Shown one piece after another: positions 50,901-63,100 of a stretch of DNA of 64,000 nucleotides (the stretch's first letter is position 1; each line of letters begins with the position of its first letter). Under the pieces are notes generated by a model. That model made no database searches. It was not told the DNA's origin and saw only the letters and a program-made list of their open reading frames with translations. Source of the stretch: Stromatinia cepivora (taxonomy: Eukaryota; Ascomycota; Leotiomycetes; Helotiales; Sclerotiniaceae); contig RCTD01000017.1 in assembly GCA_014898415.1 (NCBI GenBank), positions 433,001 through 497,000 on the forward strand, written 5' to 3'. Both the position numbers and the translations under genes were made by a program.

Positions 50901-52213
50901 AAGGAAACCATGCATTTGTGAAGAAACCGTGTTTTCCGTAAAAAAGATATTCTCCGTGAAAATAATCACGGCTTTGTGAATCGGTAATAGGTATGGATGT
51001 GAGGATGAAGATTATTCTCATCGGATATTATTATGTATGTGCCTACTGTCAATCTCTCTATGAGTCTATGACCTTTACCATAGTCAGTCAATACCTTCGG
51101 TTAATACCTTCTATCAATCTCTATATCCTCATACCGAACTACGGAGTATACTCTTCTTTACCTCCTTTCTTGCCGTATCACCTTACCCGTTCATCGTACC
51201 AGACCAGCTACCGATCGATCGCATTCATCAGCCCACCTTCGGATCAGATAAGTAAAATCGACAAGCCATGCTTTTCCACTGTGGGGATTGTGCTAACCTG
51301 AATAGCATTTCTTATTACGAAAAGCGGGTGTCATCTTTTCCTCGCGTCCGGAAAGATCGCTCCAATTGAGTTTGAATTTGGAAAGGACTCGAGTAGTTTT
51401 AGTAGAAGGGGGGATGATATTTTTTTACGATTTTTGTTGGGATTATTGAATAATGGTTGTTTTTGGTTCAATGATGATGTTTTTGATGTCTTTGCTGTTT
51501 TTGCTTAAGTGATAGGTGAATATTAGCAAGGGAAAACATAGCTAATGATTGACTTTTATATGGAGATATGATGGGGTACGTACAGTAAAGTAAAACATAC
51601 AGATGTAATATAGAAGATTATCCAATTTTTGGTAAATGGAGGCGAAGAGACTTTAGAGATGATGGATGTTTGGGTTTTTGCTTGTATGTATGTTTGCTTT
51701 GGTGGAACAAGCCAAGCATTTTCAATGAAAGCAGATGAGAATATACCAGTATTATGCCTTCATAGCCTTGATGATACTTTGATGATATTGATTTTTACTT
51801 CAAATCTATCATGATTTCCAATATATCTTCTAATCTTACACAATCAAAGATTGTTTGAAGTGATCGTCCTGATATTAGATATTAAAGCTTACCTACCTAC
51901 TTACATTACTCCGTACGGCTGATCAATCCCGGTGTCGGCCGAGGTCCTACTTTAAAAATACAATTCGGCCCAATCAATGAAGAACACAAAATAAAGATCT
52001 AAATAATTCCGCCACTTCATTTGAATTAATTTTTTTTACTTCATACAAAAAGGAATTAAGAGAATTCACCAGCAATTTATCAATTAATATCTTTACCATC
52101 ATTAGGTACGGTTAATTACGGTCAAAGGAACAATTGGGAAGAATACAAGAATAACAATCATTCAAAACAAGCAAACATCAACCACTACTTCCGTACGATC
52201 AATTTATAAAAAG

Positions 52214-54268
52214 TTGGATTGGTATACAGCAACAAGTTTGGCTCAACTACCTTTTCCCTCCTGTTTCTTGGCATTCATTCTCTATAAATTTAAGTATATG
52301 ATCCATCAATCATCAATTTTACTTCGAAATATGTCGCGTCCACAAATCTTAAGAATGGCTACTACATCTCATTGTATACCACAAGAACCACAACTTGAGT
52401 CACCCCTCTCTCAAGTCTCTCAGGTCCCATCTCTCACCTACTCATCCTCTTCTTCCTCCGATCTCGAACCTGAAGAGATTGAACCACGTCGCCGCCGGGC
52501 CTCGACCAAACTTATCTCACAAAATGCTACCAATATGCAAAGAATTATCGGAGAGGCGGGTACAAAATTGGTGGAAATATGTTGTGGTGGGGGTTGCTGT
52601 ATGGCAATTACCAAAACCGATGGCCTCACATATGAAAGACCAAGATTGCCAGACAATGATGCTTATAGGAGTTTGGAATTAAAGATTGACACAATTCCTA
52701 CACGTTTGACAAGTCTGCCAGGTTTACCCGAGAAGAATATGGAGATTCTTCCTTTGAAGATGGAGAAGGCTCGGGATATTGTCGAGGGTATGAAATCTTT
52801 GGAAGTTAACGAAAATAGAGGAGCGATCACTGTTGAGCCACCAATTGATGTCGCAGATGCCGCAGATATTCAAAAGGCCATTTCGCATACTGATTCTGGG
52901 ATTGGTATGGGAAATGATTCAATTGACTTCACACCACATCATGCCAAATCAAATATCAACACTAAAATTCAACCACCCTCGTTTGTTCAACCACACCCAC
53001 CTTATGAAGTTTATTCTGCGAGATTATTTAACGCGAGAGAATTGACGAAACCTGGTGCTGAGAAGAGAACATATCATTTTGATTTGGATGTGACGGATTA
53101 TCCAGAAGAAGGTGGTGTTGATTTTAAGGTTGGTGGTGCAATTGGTGTTATGGCACCAAATGAAGAATCAATGGTTGAAGAAGTATTGGATTTGTTATCT
53201 ATTCCAAGATATCTTCGTGATCGAAAGATTTTATTGAAGACATTTTCTGGAAGATGGCCTACAATTTGGGGAGATGAAAAACCAAGAGAATTAATCACAA
53301 CTAGACGCGATTTATTAACTTGGTGTTCCGATATCCAATCCTATCCTCCCAACAAGAAGATTTTACGATTACTTGCCGAATATGCCATTGATCCAGAAGA
53401 GAAGAAGATTTTATTGTATCTATGTTCGGGAGAAGGGCAAGGAACGTTCTGCGATTTCAGAACTGGACCACATATCACCATCCCTCAACTACTTCACGCA
53501 TTCACATCTAGCAAACCACCTCTAGATCATCTTCTTTCGGTGCTCGAAACGTTAAAACCTCGATTTTATTCCATGTCAAACGATCCTCAAGAAAATTGTG
53601 TACCAGTTGAAGGATGCAGTCGACTCATCGAAATTGCAGTCACTGTTCATGAAACCAAAAATTGGCGTGGTGGAAATCGAACTGGTCTTGGGTCAGGATT
53701 CTTTGAACGACAAGCAAGGAAGTTTATTGAAGCTGAAAAGAGAGGAGAAAAGGTCAACCTTAGAATTCCCATGTTCAAAGGATTGATGGAAAATCCTCTG
53801 GCTAGAGAATTTGTTTCTGATGGACCTATGCTTTTGATTGGTGCAGGTGTAGGAATTTCTCCATTCAGAGGATATGTTCATCGTCGTGATAAGAATGCCA
53901 ATTGTGCAAATAAAGTTTGGGTTTTTCAAGGAGTTAGAGATTCTCTTCTTGATGAATTATATTCCGGTGAATGGGGTGTACATGAATCGGAAGTCAAAAA
54001 GGTTGTTCAAAGTCGAAGACCAGATAGTGAACAAAATGGCAAATATGTTCAAGATGAAATTAGACATCGAGCAGATTTGGTTTGGTTTATTACTAATACT
54101 TTGGATGGTAGAGTTTTTGTTTGTGGTAGTAGTAAGGGAATGGGTGAAGGTGTTGAGGAAGCACTTGTTGATGTTGCGATGGAGAAAGGTAATTTGAGTA
54201 GAGAAGAAGCAAAGAACTTTTGGAAGTTGAAGAATGAAGCTGGACGATATATTGCCGAGACTTGGTAA
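52214..54268 (+). CDS. FAD/NADPH-binding reductase lacking a flavodoxin domain
   Basis: 684 residues, single exon. The C-terminal ~420 residues are the FNR-like module of cytochrome P450 reductase and sulfite reductase: an FAD-binding domain with R450-F-Y-S-M-S, an FAD-pyrophosphate-type region at TGLGSGFFE (490-498), the NADPH-binding GAGVGISPFRG (543 on), WVFQGVRD, FVCGSSKGMGEGVEEAL (635 on) and a terminal Trp684, the position of the stacking aromatic. The reaction would be electron transfer from NADPH through FAD. The usual N-terminal FMN flavodoxin domain is absent; instead there are ~265 residues that are mostly disordered (Ser/Pro/Glu-rich, RRRRA) with the cluster C123-C124-G-G-G-C128-C129. 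The electron acceptor is unknown. Residues ~10-28 are hydrophobic, possibly a membrane anchor if the first ATG is used; ATGs at 52289 and 52331 are alternatives. Confidence 0.85.
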   Translation: MDWYTATSLAQLPFPSCFLAFILYKFKYMIHQSSILLRNMSRPQILRMATTSHCIPQEPQLESPLSQVSQVPSLTYSSSSSSDLEPEEIEPRRRRASTKLISQNATNMQRIIGEAGTKLVEICCGGGCCMAITKTDGLTYERPRLPDNDAYRSLELKIDTIPTRLTSLPGLPEKNMEILPLKMEKARDIVEGMKSLEVNENRGAITVEPPIDVADAADIQKAISHTDSGIGMGNDSIDFTPHHAKSNINTKIQPPSFVQPHPPYEVYSARLFNARELTKPGAEKRTYHFDLDVTDYPEEGGVDFKVGGAIGVMAPNEESMVEEVLDLLSIPRYLRDRKILLKTFSGRWPTIWGDEKPRELITTRRDLLTWCSDIQSYPPNKKILRLLAEYAIDPEEKKILLYLCSGEGQGTFCDFRTGPHITIPQLLHAFTSSKPPLDHLLSVLETLKPRFYSMSNDPQENCVPVEGCSRLIEIAVTVHETKNWRGGNRTGLGSGFFERQARKFIEAEKRGEKVNLRIPMFKGLMENPLAREFVSDGPMLLIGAGVGISPFRGYVHRRDKNANCANKVWVFQGVRDSLLDELYSGEWGVHESEVKKVVQSRRPDSEQNGKYVQDEIRHRADLVWFITNTLDGRVFVCGSSKGMGEGVEEALVDVAMEKGNLSREEAKNFWKLKNEAGRYIAETW

Positions 54269-55599
54269 TTGAGTTTACTTTATTCTTTTCTTCTTTACAG
54301 TTTTACCTTATCACCAAATAATCCAAGGATGCGATTACTATGCGAATGGAACGAAAGCTGTAAATATGCATAGGATGTCGATGTCTGATGGTATGTTTGG
54401 ACTGTACTATACGCTTGCTGGGTGGCGGGGCAGGATACTTTGCTTTTAAGCAATGGATGGGAGGACTTTGGGTTGCATTTCTGCATGCGATGGATATTGA
54501 TTGGGTGGTTTGATTTCAGATGTTGATTTTCATCAGTTTGGTGTTGAAGGCGTTTGGACTGGTGGGATGGGGATGACATATGAGAATATTAGCAAAAGAA
54601 TAATCCAAGCAATTGGGGCTATATGATGGGAGATATGGTAAATAGGTATTTATTGGGGATGAATGCGTGGTTTGGTTTACCATGCTTATGTACATACTAG
54701 GCAGGCTGTGAATGAAAATACTTTAAATTATATTTTGATTTGATGAAGTGTGAAGTGAAGTATGAAGTGATTGTTTATCGGTATTATGAATTTCGGTGAC
54801 CCTTTATCGAATACTTCGTAGACAACTCTGAAATATAGGTAAGACTTACAACAAACTTCATCACACCAGAAGACCGCTGTCATTGCCGTGTGGGCAAAAC
54901 ATTTTATTTTATTTGATTTGATTTGCTCTAATTAATTGATGGGTGGTGGATTTAAAGCGGCGAGGAGAGGTTTTTTATGGTTTATATTTAGGTGGGTAGG
55001 TGGGTAGGTGGGTAGGGTGGTATGGTTTTGGTAGTTTGGATGGATTTGGTAGTTTTGGGGATTGGGATGGGTTTAGATGGATATGTTTTTGGGTGAGTGA
55101 GTTGTGAGTGAGTGAGTGAGGGGATGGGGAAGAGAGAGAGGGGAAGGGAAAGAGGGGGGGATTGTGATAACGATAAAGATAAACATATCTAGAAGAGCTG
55201 GGGGTGTTATGAGGATGAGAGAAAGAGGCAAAGAGGAAGGGGAAGGGGAGAGGGGAGATTACCAGGTAGATGCACCGATGATGCAAGTTTGATTGATAAT
55301 CGATTACTCAGATCATTAAATTATTTTCTTATTTTAGTTTAGTTAGGTTAGGTCAAGTTTAGGGGATATTTGGTGTTTGAAGTGAAGTGAAGTGAAGTTG
55401 AGATAGTTGTTGATTTATAGATTATAGGAAGATGGTGGGGGGAAAATAAATGTCTTGATTGTTTAGATAGATGAGACGAGGTTCTTGATCGATACTGGTT
55501 GGATCAATTGATTGCCCGGGTGGTCAATATAGGGTTTTTTTATCTAGTCAAAGAGATAATTACCTAATACCTGAAGTGAAACTCTCAACTTGCTATTAA
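54269..55599. other. Intergenic, G-rich low-complexity DNA
   Basis: 3' region of the reductase gene followed by simple repeats: GTGAGTGAGT runs near 55094-55120, purine runs near 55130-55160 and AAGTGAAGTG repeats near 55380. No gene is supported. ORFs here are low-complexity artefacts. Confidence 0.5.
54994..55017 (+). other. G-quadruplex-type motif
   Basis: Four GGG runs (54994, 55002, 55010, 55015) are separated by loops of 5, 5 and 2 bases within repeated GGTGGGTAGGTGGGTAGG. This satisfies the standard quadruplex pattern on the plus strand, about 730 bp after the reductase stop codon. Confidence 0.6.
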
Positions 55600-55838
55600 G
55601 GGCGCGTTCGGATCGAATTTTTTTTTTTCATATTAGAGTATATTTGCTTCAATATATTAGATCTAATATAATCGAACCGAATATAATATTTTGATTAATA
55701 TATATTGAATTAAATAATTATATTTATTGAATGTAATATTGAATGTAATAAAAAATATTGAATCTAATATATATTTGATCAAATATTTGAACTTTTTTTA
55801 ATACAATGATCAATAACAGTTTTTTGAAATTATCGGAA
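55600..55838. other. AT-rich start of the second RIP island
   Basis: Composition drops abruptly at ~55610 after GGGCGCGTTCGGATCG, a MITE-end-like motif. No gene and no clear second end are seen. Confidence 0.4.
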
Positions 55839-56057
55839 TATGAATCACGTGCATGGTAAGGATGGTAAGGATGGTAAGGATCACATAAGCACTAGTACTC
55901 GCACTAATGCTTCAGCATACACCGTTATATAGATCTTTACCCTTTATAAATTCTAGCTCTCTAGACAAAATCAAAACGTATTAACAATCTATATATTCGT
56001 TGATAAATCTTACTTCTCTATATACAGTTATTCCGATACTGATCAGTTTTTGTTATA
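55839..56057 (+). repeat. Putative 5' LTR with internal 9-bp tandem repeat
   Basis: The left limit is a guess because the 3' LTR is outside the window. It contains three copies of ATGGTAAGG (55853-55879) and a TATA-like ACCCTTTATAAATTC. The right end is set by the primer-binding site. Confidence 0.5.
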
Positions 56058-56439
56058 ATGATATTACAGATTAAATATTGGGAACTGGTACAAAGAGTTA
56101 TAAATTCTAAATCAATTTCGATTCTACCTTTGTAATTGGATAAAGGTATTTCGTTGCAAGACGAAGTATTTTTATGCTAAGGGATAAGTCTTTAACTATT
56201 GAATAATCCAAAAGAATTGAAGGATCAAAAATAGCAGCCATCTAATAGCGAATTTGAAATTCATTTTTTGATTCAATTATTCTGCATTCAATATATATCT
56301 ACCAAATAATATAGAGTATACATCTGAAAAAAACCTAAAAGTAATTTCGAGTTTTTCGCTATATTCACTTTCTTACAAAAAACTATCTCATTTATTCACT
56401 TCATGTGAATTATTAATTATATACAAGATTAATCAATTC

Positions 56440-59080
56440 GATTTGATTAATTTCATTATTCTGATCGTTCTGCTCATTTCGGTTAAACCTGCTTCGATCA
56501 AATTCGATCACCTTAATCAATTTTGGTCAATTTTGGTCAAATTTCGATCGATTCGATTAACCAACCCTAACCTCGAAATACCTTCAGGATCCAATAACAC
56601 TGTATATGGTACAAATGAAGCTTTATCACAATATACATTTCGTATACTACAAACCTATACTCAAACTCTTTTTTAAAACTATCTTAAAAACTTTATAATA
56701 ATCAACTTCGAAACAATCTGAAAATATACAATAATCATTACTATAACAACCATAACAGGTACATTCGAGAACTCCCCTATAACCCCTTATCTTGAGAGAA
56801 TACAAATCCCATTATTATCAGCATTAATCATTTTATATATTAGAAACGAAGAATACAACGAATAAATAAACAAATGGAAATACGATCAATTCGTACTTAT
56901 AAAAGAAAACCTTTAAGAAATCATTGATTTTTGCAAATACAAATTGGAGTTCTATATGATATATAATTATATCGATAAGGATTTATAAAATGATTACTAT
57001 AGCGACTTTGCGGACTTCAAAATTAAGCATTTCGAATTCATCAATTTAAAAATTATACTTAGGTTATATATTGAATTGAAAACAAATGGTTTGTTTGTCA
57101 AAAAGATAATACAATATACAAAACTGATAGCCAACAAAACCTTAATCGAAACGCTTCATACCCTATATATACTATGATCAAATGAACAAATTCGAAAGAC
57201 AAAAATAGATCGATACTTCCAATTCCGATTAAAAACCATCCTAAACCAAATCAAGATATTCAATAACAATATATCTGGATATCATCTCCGAAAACTTAAT
57301 ATCTTTATTCAATCCTAAAAGAAAAGAACAATTTGTATAAATAAATATAAGGCAATTATTTTTAATACAACACAAAGGAATTCAACCATTACAATTAAGC
57401 AAGAAACCGGGATCTTATATATTCAAGGAACTTTTAGATAACAAATATCAAAATTCAGAATGAAAACAACACTTAGTGTTATTATAATCATTGTATAATA
57501 ATAATGTATCATCCAAAGATGAAAAACTATTGAATGAAAAGAAATCTATTTATGGTAAAGGATTATCAAACAAATCATTTAATAATAGGAAATCCTTAAG
57601 CAATAACAAATACTTTGGAAACGATCATAAGGTAGACAATATAGATCAAAATGATGTTTATACATATCCTTATAGAAATAACGAAAAAGAAGAAGATCTA
57701 TTTAATAATAAAGAAAACAACAATTTAGAAAACTATAAAAACAAATCATCTGATTATATATATAACAATAACATCGATTGTAACTTCGAAAACCTCAAGA
57801 AACTTTATAACAATGTTAATAAATATATTGATCAAAATAATAATTTCGATTACAAATATACCATCTTTCTTAATTATTACAAAAGAATCAATATCCACCC
57901 AAATCTTTATACAAAAATGTTCTCTACAATACTAAAGGAAGAGGCTCTTATATTCTACCATTCGAACTTTAATTATATTCCAAATATAATAAAGGGTATC
58001 TGCAAAATAATGAAAACATCTTTCGAAAGAAAAAAGTATCAATACGGATTCATGAAAAAATGGGATTATATAATATTCAAAACAATTATTATATAGAACC
58101 CTGAAAAATCGATATTAGAATACCTGGATATCATGATCATCAAACTTTGGTATCTTCAAAAAGATCTATCAAAAGAACTTCAAACAATTATGTATATCCA
58201 AAGAAAGATCCTCAATGTATATGATCATATACCAGTATATAACCAAGCATGCTACTGATCTTCAAAATCTATAATCAGATTTATCGAGGACCTATAAAAC
58301 TCTATTTTTATATATAAGAAATTATATCCAAACAAAAACAAGATATTCTATACAAATTGAATATATAATCAAAAGAACTCTAGGTACAATTACAAATACA
58401 AATTCAATTAACAATTCCTTATTTATACAAAAGGAACTAAAAGATATTTTATTTGTAAAAAAGAAGGTTATTAGTTAAACAAGTATACAAAAACTAAACA
58501 AACTAAATCGAAACGAAAATATAGGGAATTATTTAAGGGTAACAATAAGGATTTCAGATCATATTTCGAACAATATATTATCGAATACAAAGAAATTTCA
58601 TCGGATATCGATATTGACGAAGAATTCATAATATATATTCAAAATGATCTAAAGGAGGATATAAAGAATAACGGTCCAAAATACATTTGGATTTTATTCT
58701 ACAGATCGATTAATAGAAAGGAAGTTGCAATAAATCTATTCGATAAAGCAACAATATATATTCTGATTGGCTTTGTTAATGAATCAATTAATAAGATCGA
58801 AAGATACAAAATTTTCTTTTCGAAATATGATAACAAAAAGTTTCAGGATATTATTATCGATATAGAAGTATTTTAATGATTTATAATAGAATTCAAATAA
58901 TATTAAGTATATCAAAAAGATATTAAAAATATTATATTAAATACAAATAGAATAGGAATCGCAAAAATGATATTCGGAATCGGAAAGGCCGAATCAATTG
59001 GATCGATTTAATTGAACCTACCTTCAGGAATTATCGAATTCTATATTATAGAATCAAAGATATCATTCCTATTATCGTTA
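56440..59080 (+). pseudogene. Gag-protease remnant
   Basis: The best-preserved stretch is 57491-58096 (201 codons), with the gag-type segment FLNYYKRINIHPNLYTKMFS followed by LKEEALIFYHSN. Same-frame landmarks continue past stops: a zinc knuckle FICKKEGY at about 58448-58480, whose downstream ligands are damaged, and the protease active site at 58859-58873, now D-I-E-V-F. A second protease block (FGIGKAESIGSI and IEFYIIESKISFLL) follows at about 58970-59075. That these landmarks share one frame over 1.4 kb shows that decay came from point changes, not indels. Confidence 0.8.
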
Positions 59081-59085
59081 TAGGA

Positions 59086-59367
59086 TGTGACGCATAAGAG
59101 CCGTAGTAGAGCTGAATAAACAGGGTCAATTATGTTCTTTAGAATCTACAATTGAAGAATTATGGTTCGTAAGGAGCGACTAAATATATATATACAAATA
59201 CCTATTCGTAAGTTGTGGGGTTGTGCGTATATATTATTAGGATCATCATTTTATTATACTAAATCGTATGAATTGTAACGTATGTGTATGGATGATCAGT
59301 TCATTAATGGATATGGGAGATAAAAGATATCATGTGGTTAATCTCCTGTGGTTTACAATTCATGACA
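59086..59367 (-). repeat. 3' LTR of the second chromovirus copy
   Basis: 282 bp from TGTGACGCATAAGAGCC to ATTCATGACA. The purine tract GAAGGGGGGAATAA (minus strand, 59368-59381) adjoins it, as in the left copy. Confidence 0.92.
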
Positions 59368-60109
59368 TTATTCCCCCCTTCGGAAAAACTCGCCTTTGAA
59401 CGTTTCATTCCTTTATTATATTATTATTTCATCGGAAACCAGGTTTTGTAAAGGTTTATGAACTTTAAATCAATTAGATTGATCATTTTGGTTGATTTGG
59501 TCAATTTATTGGAAATTGATCAAATTGACTAAATTAATCAACCAAATTGACCAAAATGACGAATGAATTGACCAAATCGATTAAATCAATTATCAATTGA
59601 TTAAATTAATATTGATTTGTATTCTCCTTGATTTGGGGAACTTTTGAAAGGAAAAAGTTTCAATAGAAAAGGGAAAGAGATTGAATTATGATATAATGAT
59701 GATAGGTGGTTAATATGATCAATTCCGAAATCGATCAAGTTAATCGACCAAATTGATCAAATCAATCAAATTGAACGAAATCGATAGGGGTAATGTTATA
59801 TTTCGTTTTTACTATATTCAAGCTTTCTTTTATATGATTTTTGAAATAATCATAAACATAAGTTTTTGAAATATATTGCCTTTATATTATCTTGGTGGTG
59901 ACAGTTCGTCTGTTGTATAGAGTTCGGGCTATATGCGTATACAATCAAATTCTCTTTAATTTGTATGGGTTTTCGATCTTTTCATGATTGTATATGTATA
60001 TACTATTATAAAATCATAACATCTAGTCTATTGTATTGAAGAACACTTTTCTTTCCTTTGATTTTATAAATGAATTGTTATTTATATGATTATAATTATC
60101 CTTTTTGCT

Positions 60110-63100
60110 TTTATAGAGCTTTATTCAATCAATTAATCGATTGGGAGGACCAGGTAATGTTGGATTGATCAGATGAAAATCGTACAAAAGGTACGATGAT
60201 ATTTTAAAATCGGAAGCAGGATACTAGGTAAGATTGATATCGTTATTAAACTATGAAACTCTGTATAATAAAGTTTTTCGTGCTTTTTTTATTGCTAGGA
60301 TTTTCTCTACTTTTTATTCCGAATCATTAGTTATATTAATAGACAAAGATGATTCGAATATCTGACCAGGAAAAGGATCGTCATATACTTTGCATAATCG
60401 ATCTAAAGGGAAAACAGGATGAATTTTCATCGTAATCGGAAGTTCGAATTTGAAAAAACTTTTAGATCGATCAATGATCTTGAATCTTTCTTAAATTGGA
60501 AAGTTCAATTTCTTAAATGGTCTTTGGATAGGGTAACTTTTCATATTAAGTTATATATAATTTCCGATATCAAAATCGATTTCATATTGGTGAATATTCG
60601 TGGATTTCGATATCTTGACTTAAGCATATAATAGACTTTCTTTTATTTACGCGAAAGTTAATCTATTACGTTTTGTATATATATAGGTATTATGTATATT
60701 TATATTGTCTATTGGTTTATTAGTGTTTTCCTTTCATTCCCATGCATATTTCGATGTATACTTGTATAGGGTTTTGTAGAGTATAAGTCCTCCTAAGGAA
60801 TCGTATGGAAGAGTAAGTTATATATAATCCATTATAGATAGGAATTCTGATCAATTATCTTGATAATAATTAACAAATAGCTTTAATCGTTGCTGAAGGT
60901 ATTGATTATAGATCTTAGTTTGATTATCGGTTTGGGGATGATAAGTAATGAATAGTTTGAAATCGGTTTTTAGGATTTAGCTGAATTCTTTCCAGAACTG
61001 TGATATGAATTGGGGGCCGCAATCTAATATTATAATATCAAGAAAACCATAATATCGATATATATAATAAAGATATAATTGTACTTAAATTTGAGTATCG
61101 ATTGATTTGTGATAAAGTATAGAGATAGCTTGCTTTGTTAATCGATTAATAATGATTAAAACATTATTATATCCGTATTTATCTTTATTAAAGCTATAAT
61201 AATCCATAATAATATATTGTTATATTCGATTAAAAATCAGAAATGGATACAATAAATTGGGGGTATGATTGTATAAAACGGAACTACATTTGCAAGCATA
61301 ACAATTACGTATATATTTGATTACAGTATCATGTATTCTGGATCAGTAGTATTGTTAAGATAATAAGAGGTAGATTTTGCTTATATCAGAATAAGTAATG
61401 GAAACGGAATTATAAGTTTCACAAATCAAGTAAATTCGAAGATTATCAATGTTAAGTATTATCAGGCAATCATTGTAAAGCAAAAGATCATTTTGGAGTG
61501 ATATATACTTATAATTTTGGGTAACTTGTATTTTGAATGTTAATAAGCTATTTATAGTTTTATTTGCTTCGATAATATAGTTAATTAAATCGAATCGAAG
61601 AGCGATTTCATTCAAATCGATGTTAATAATCGTTGTTTCGTTTGGGTAATGCTTTTGTAAGGCTTTTCTTATGATTTCGGTATCAATTTGATTATTTTTA
61701 ATAAGTTGCTAAAGGCGATTCTTCTTTTTGGTATAATTCTGGAGATTCAACTCGTTGGTCTGATAAGTTAAAATATCAGCAAAAAAATTATCTTTTCCAG
61801 AGCGATATATAATGATGAAATTATAATCGATTAGAACTTTTGTTCAGCAAGTTTGTTGAGCATTGAGAGTTTTAGTAATTATAAAATATTCGAGGGTTTT
61901 ATAATCGATATAAACCTTGATTTTATATAGTAAACCGGCGAATTCCATTTTCCAATGGTTGAGAGATCGAATGATTGATAGCATTTCTTTATCATAAATT
62001 TCGTAGTTCAGTTTAGCAGCAATTATAATCTTGGAGAAATAAACTACAAAAAATCAATCTTTATTATATTGTTATGATAACATACTAGCAATTACTTTAT
62101 TAGATATATTTGTTTCGAGTATATAGGAGAATCGATGATTATAGTATTGCAGGAATGGAGCGGAGATAAGCTTTTTCTTCAAGATATTGAATATGTTTTG
62201 GTATACTTCGTTGAATATGAATTTAATGTTTGTTTTAATGAGTTTGTTGAAAGATTTCGTTATTATATTATAGTCTTTAATAAATTATCGATAAAAATTG
62301 TAAAAACCAAGGAATGATTAGATCCTTTTCATTATTGTCGGAAAGGTTCAATTCTCAATTATCTCAATCTTTTCAGGGTTTATCTTTATTCTTTTAGTAA
62401 AGATGATAAAGCCTAAGTACTTGATATATATAACATTGAATTTGCATTTCTTGAGATCCGCTTATAAGTCAACAGCTTCTAATTGTTCGAGAATTAGTTT
62501 AATATAAATTTGATGCTTTTTTTTGTTCTCGGAATAGATTAGAATATTGTTGAGGTATACTGTACAAAAGATATTTAAATAATTGAATAGAATATTATTT
62601 ATATAATACTAATAGATTACGGGATTATTTGTTAATTCGAATAATACGATCTTGTATTTGTATAATCCATATCGGGTTCGAAAGGTAGTATACTTTTCCG
62701 AAGCAGAATCCATTCTTATATAATAGAAAGCTTAACGAATATCGAATTTGGTAAAGATTTTAATACTGGAAAGCCGAGAAAATATTTCGTCGATTAAAAG
62801 AAAGGGATATTGATCCTTATATATTAAGGAATTTAATAATCTGAAGTCTATACAGAACCTTAAACTATCATTAGATTTCTTGATGAATAAAACGAATACA
62901 GTATAAAGGATTTGATTAAATTCAATGAAACCTTTGTTAAAATTATTTATAATATATTCTTTAACGATTTCCAATTATTCCAGGGATATCTTGTAAAGCG
63001 GATTATAGTATAAAACTTATTCTTCTTTATCTTTCAATATGATTTTATGATTATAAGATCGGTTAAGGGGTAAGATATTTGATTTATACTTGGAAAAGGT

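Larger units (their letters stand above)
43352..52213. other. Gene-poor stretch of almost 9 kb
   Basis: Neither strand shows an ORF with a domain or a plausible exon chain. From ~46300 to ~50200 the plus strand is pyrimidine-rich (many CCATC, CTTCC and TCC runs), then AT-rich up to the reductase gene. It is not RIP-like, because C and G persist. It could hold long UTRs, regulatory DNA or a non-coding transcript unit. Short sites inside are listed separately. Confidence 0.5.
55839..59085 (+). mobile_element. LTR retrotransposon with gag and protease, interrupted (5' part)
   Basis: A putative 5' LTR (~55839-56057) ends at GTTTTTGTTATA. It is followed by TGATATTACAG (56059-56069), a transition-altered primer-binding site like the TGGTATCAGAG complement of initiator Met-tRNA. 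Gag, a CCHC knuckle and an aspartic protease follow in one plus-strand frame. Right after the second protease segment (about 58970-59080) the minus-strand chromovirus breaks in at 59086. Reverse transcriptase and integrase lie beyond the window, so the superfamily (Copia or Gypsy) is not decided. Confidence 0.75.

Noticed and set aside
54991..55020. Telomere-like GGGTAGG repeats
   Set aside because: The unit is GGTGGGTA, not TTAGGG, the tract is short and internal, so no telomere is called.
54975..55286. 103-codon minus-strand ORF rich in Pro, Ser and His
   Set aside because: Translation of purine/pyrimidine simple repeats; no protein-like pattern.
60419..60631. 70-codon plus-strand ORF in the second chromovirus copy
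   Set aside because: Shadow of the minus-strand integrase C-terminal region.
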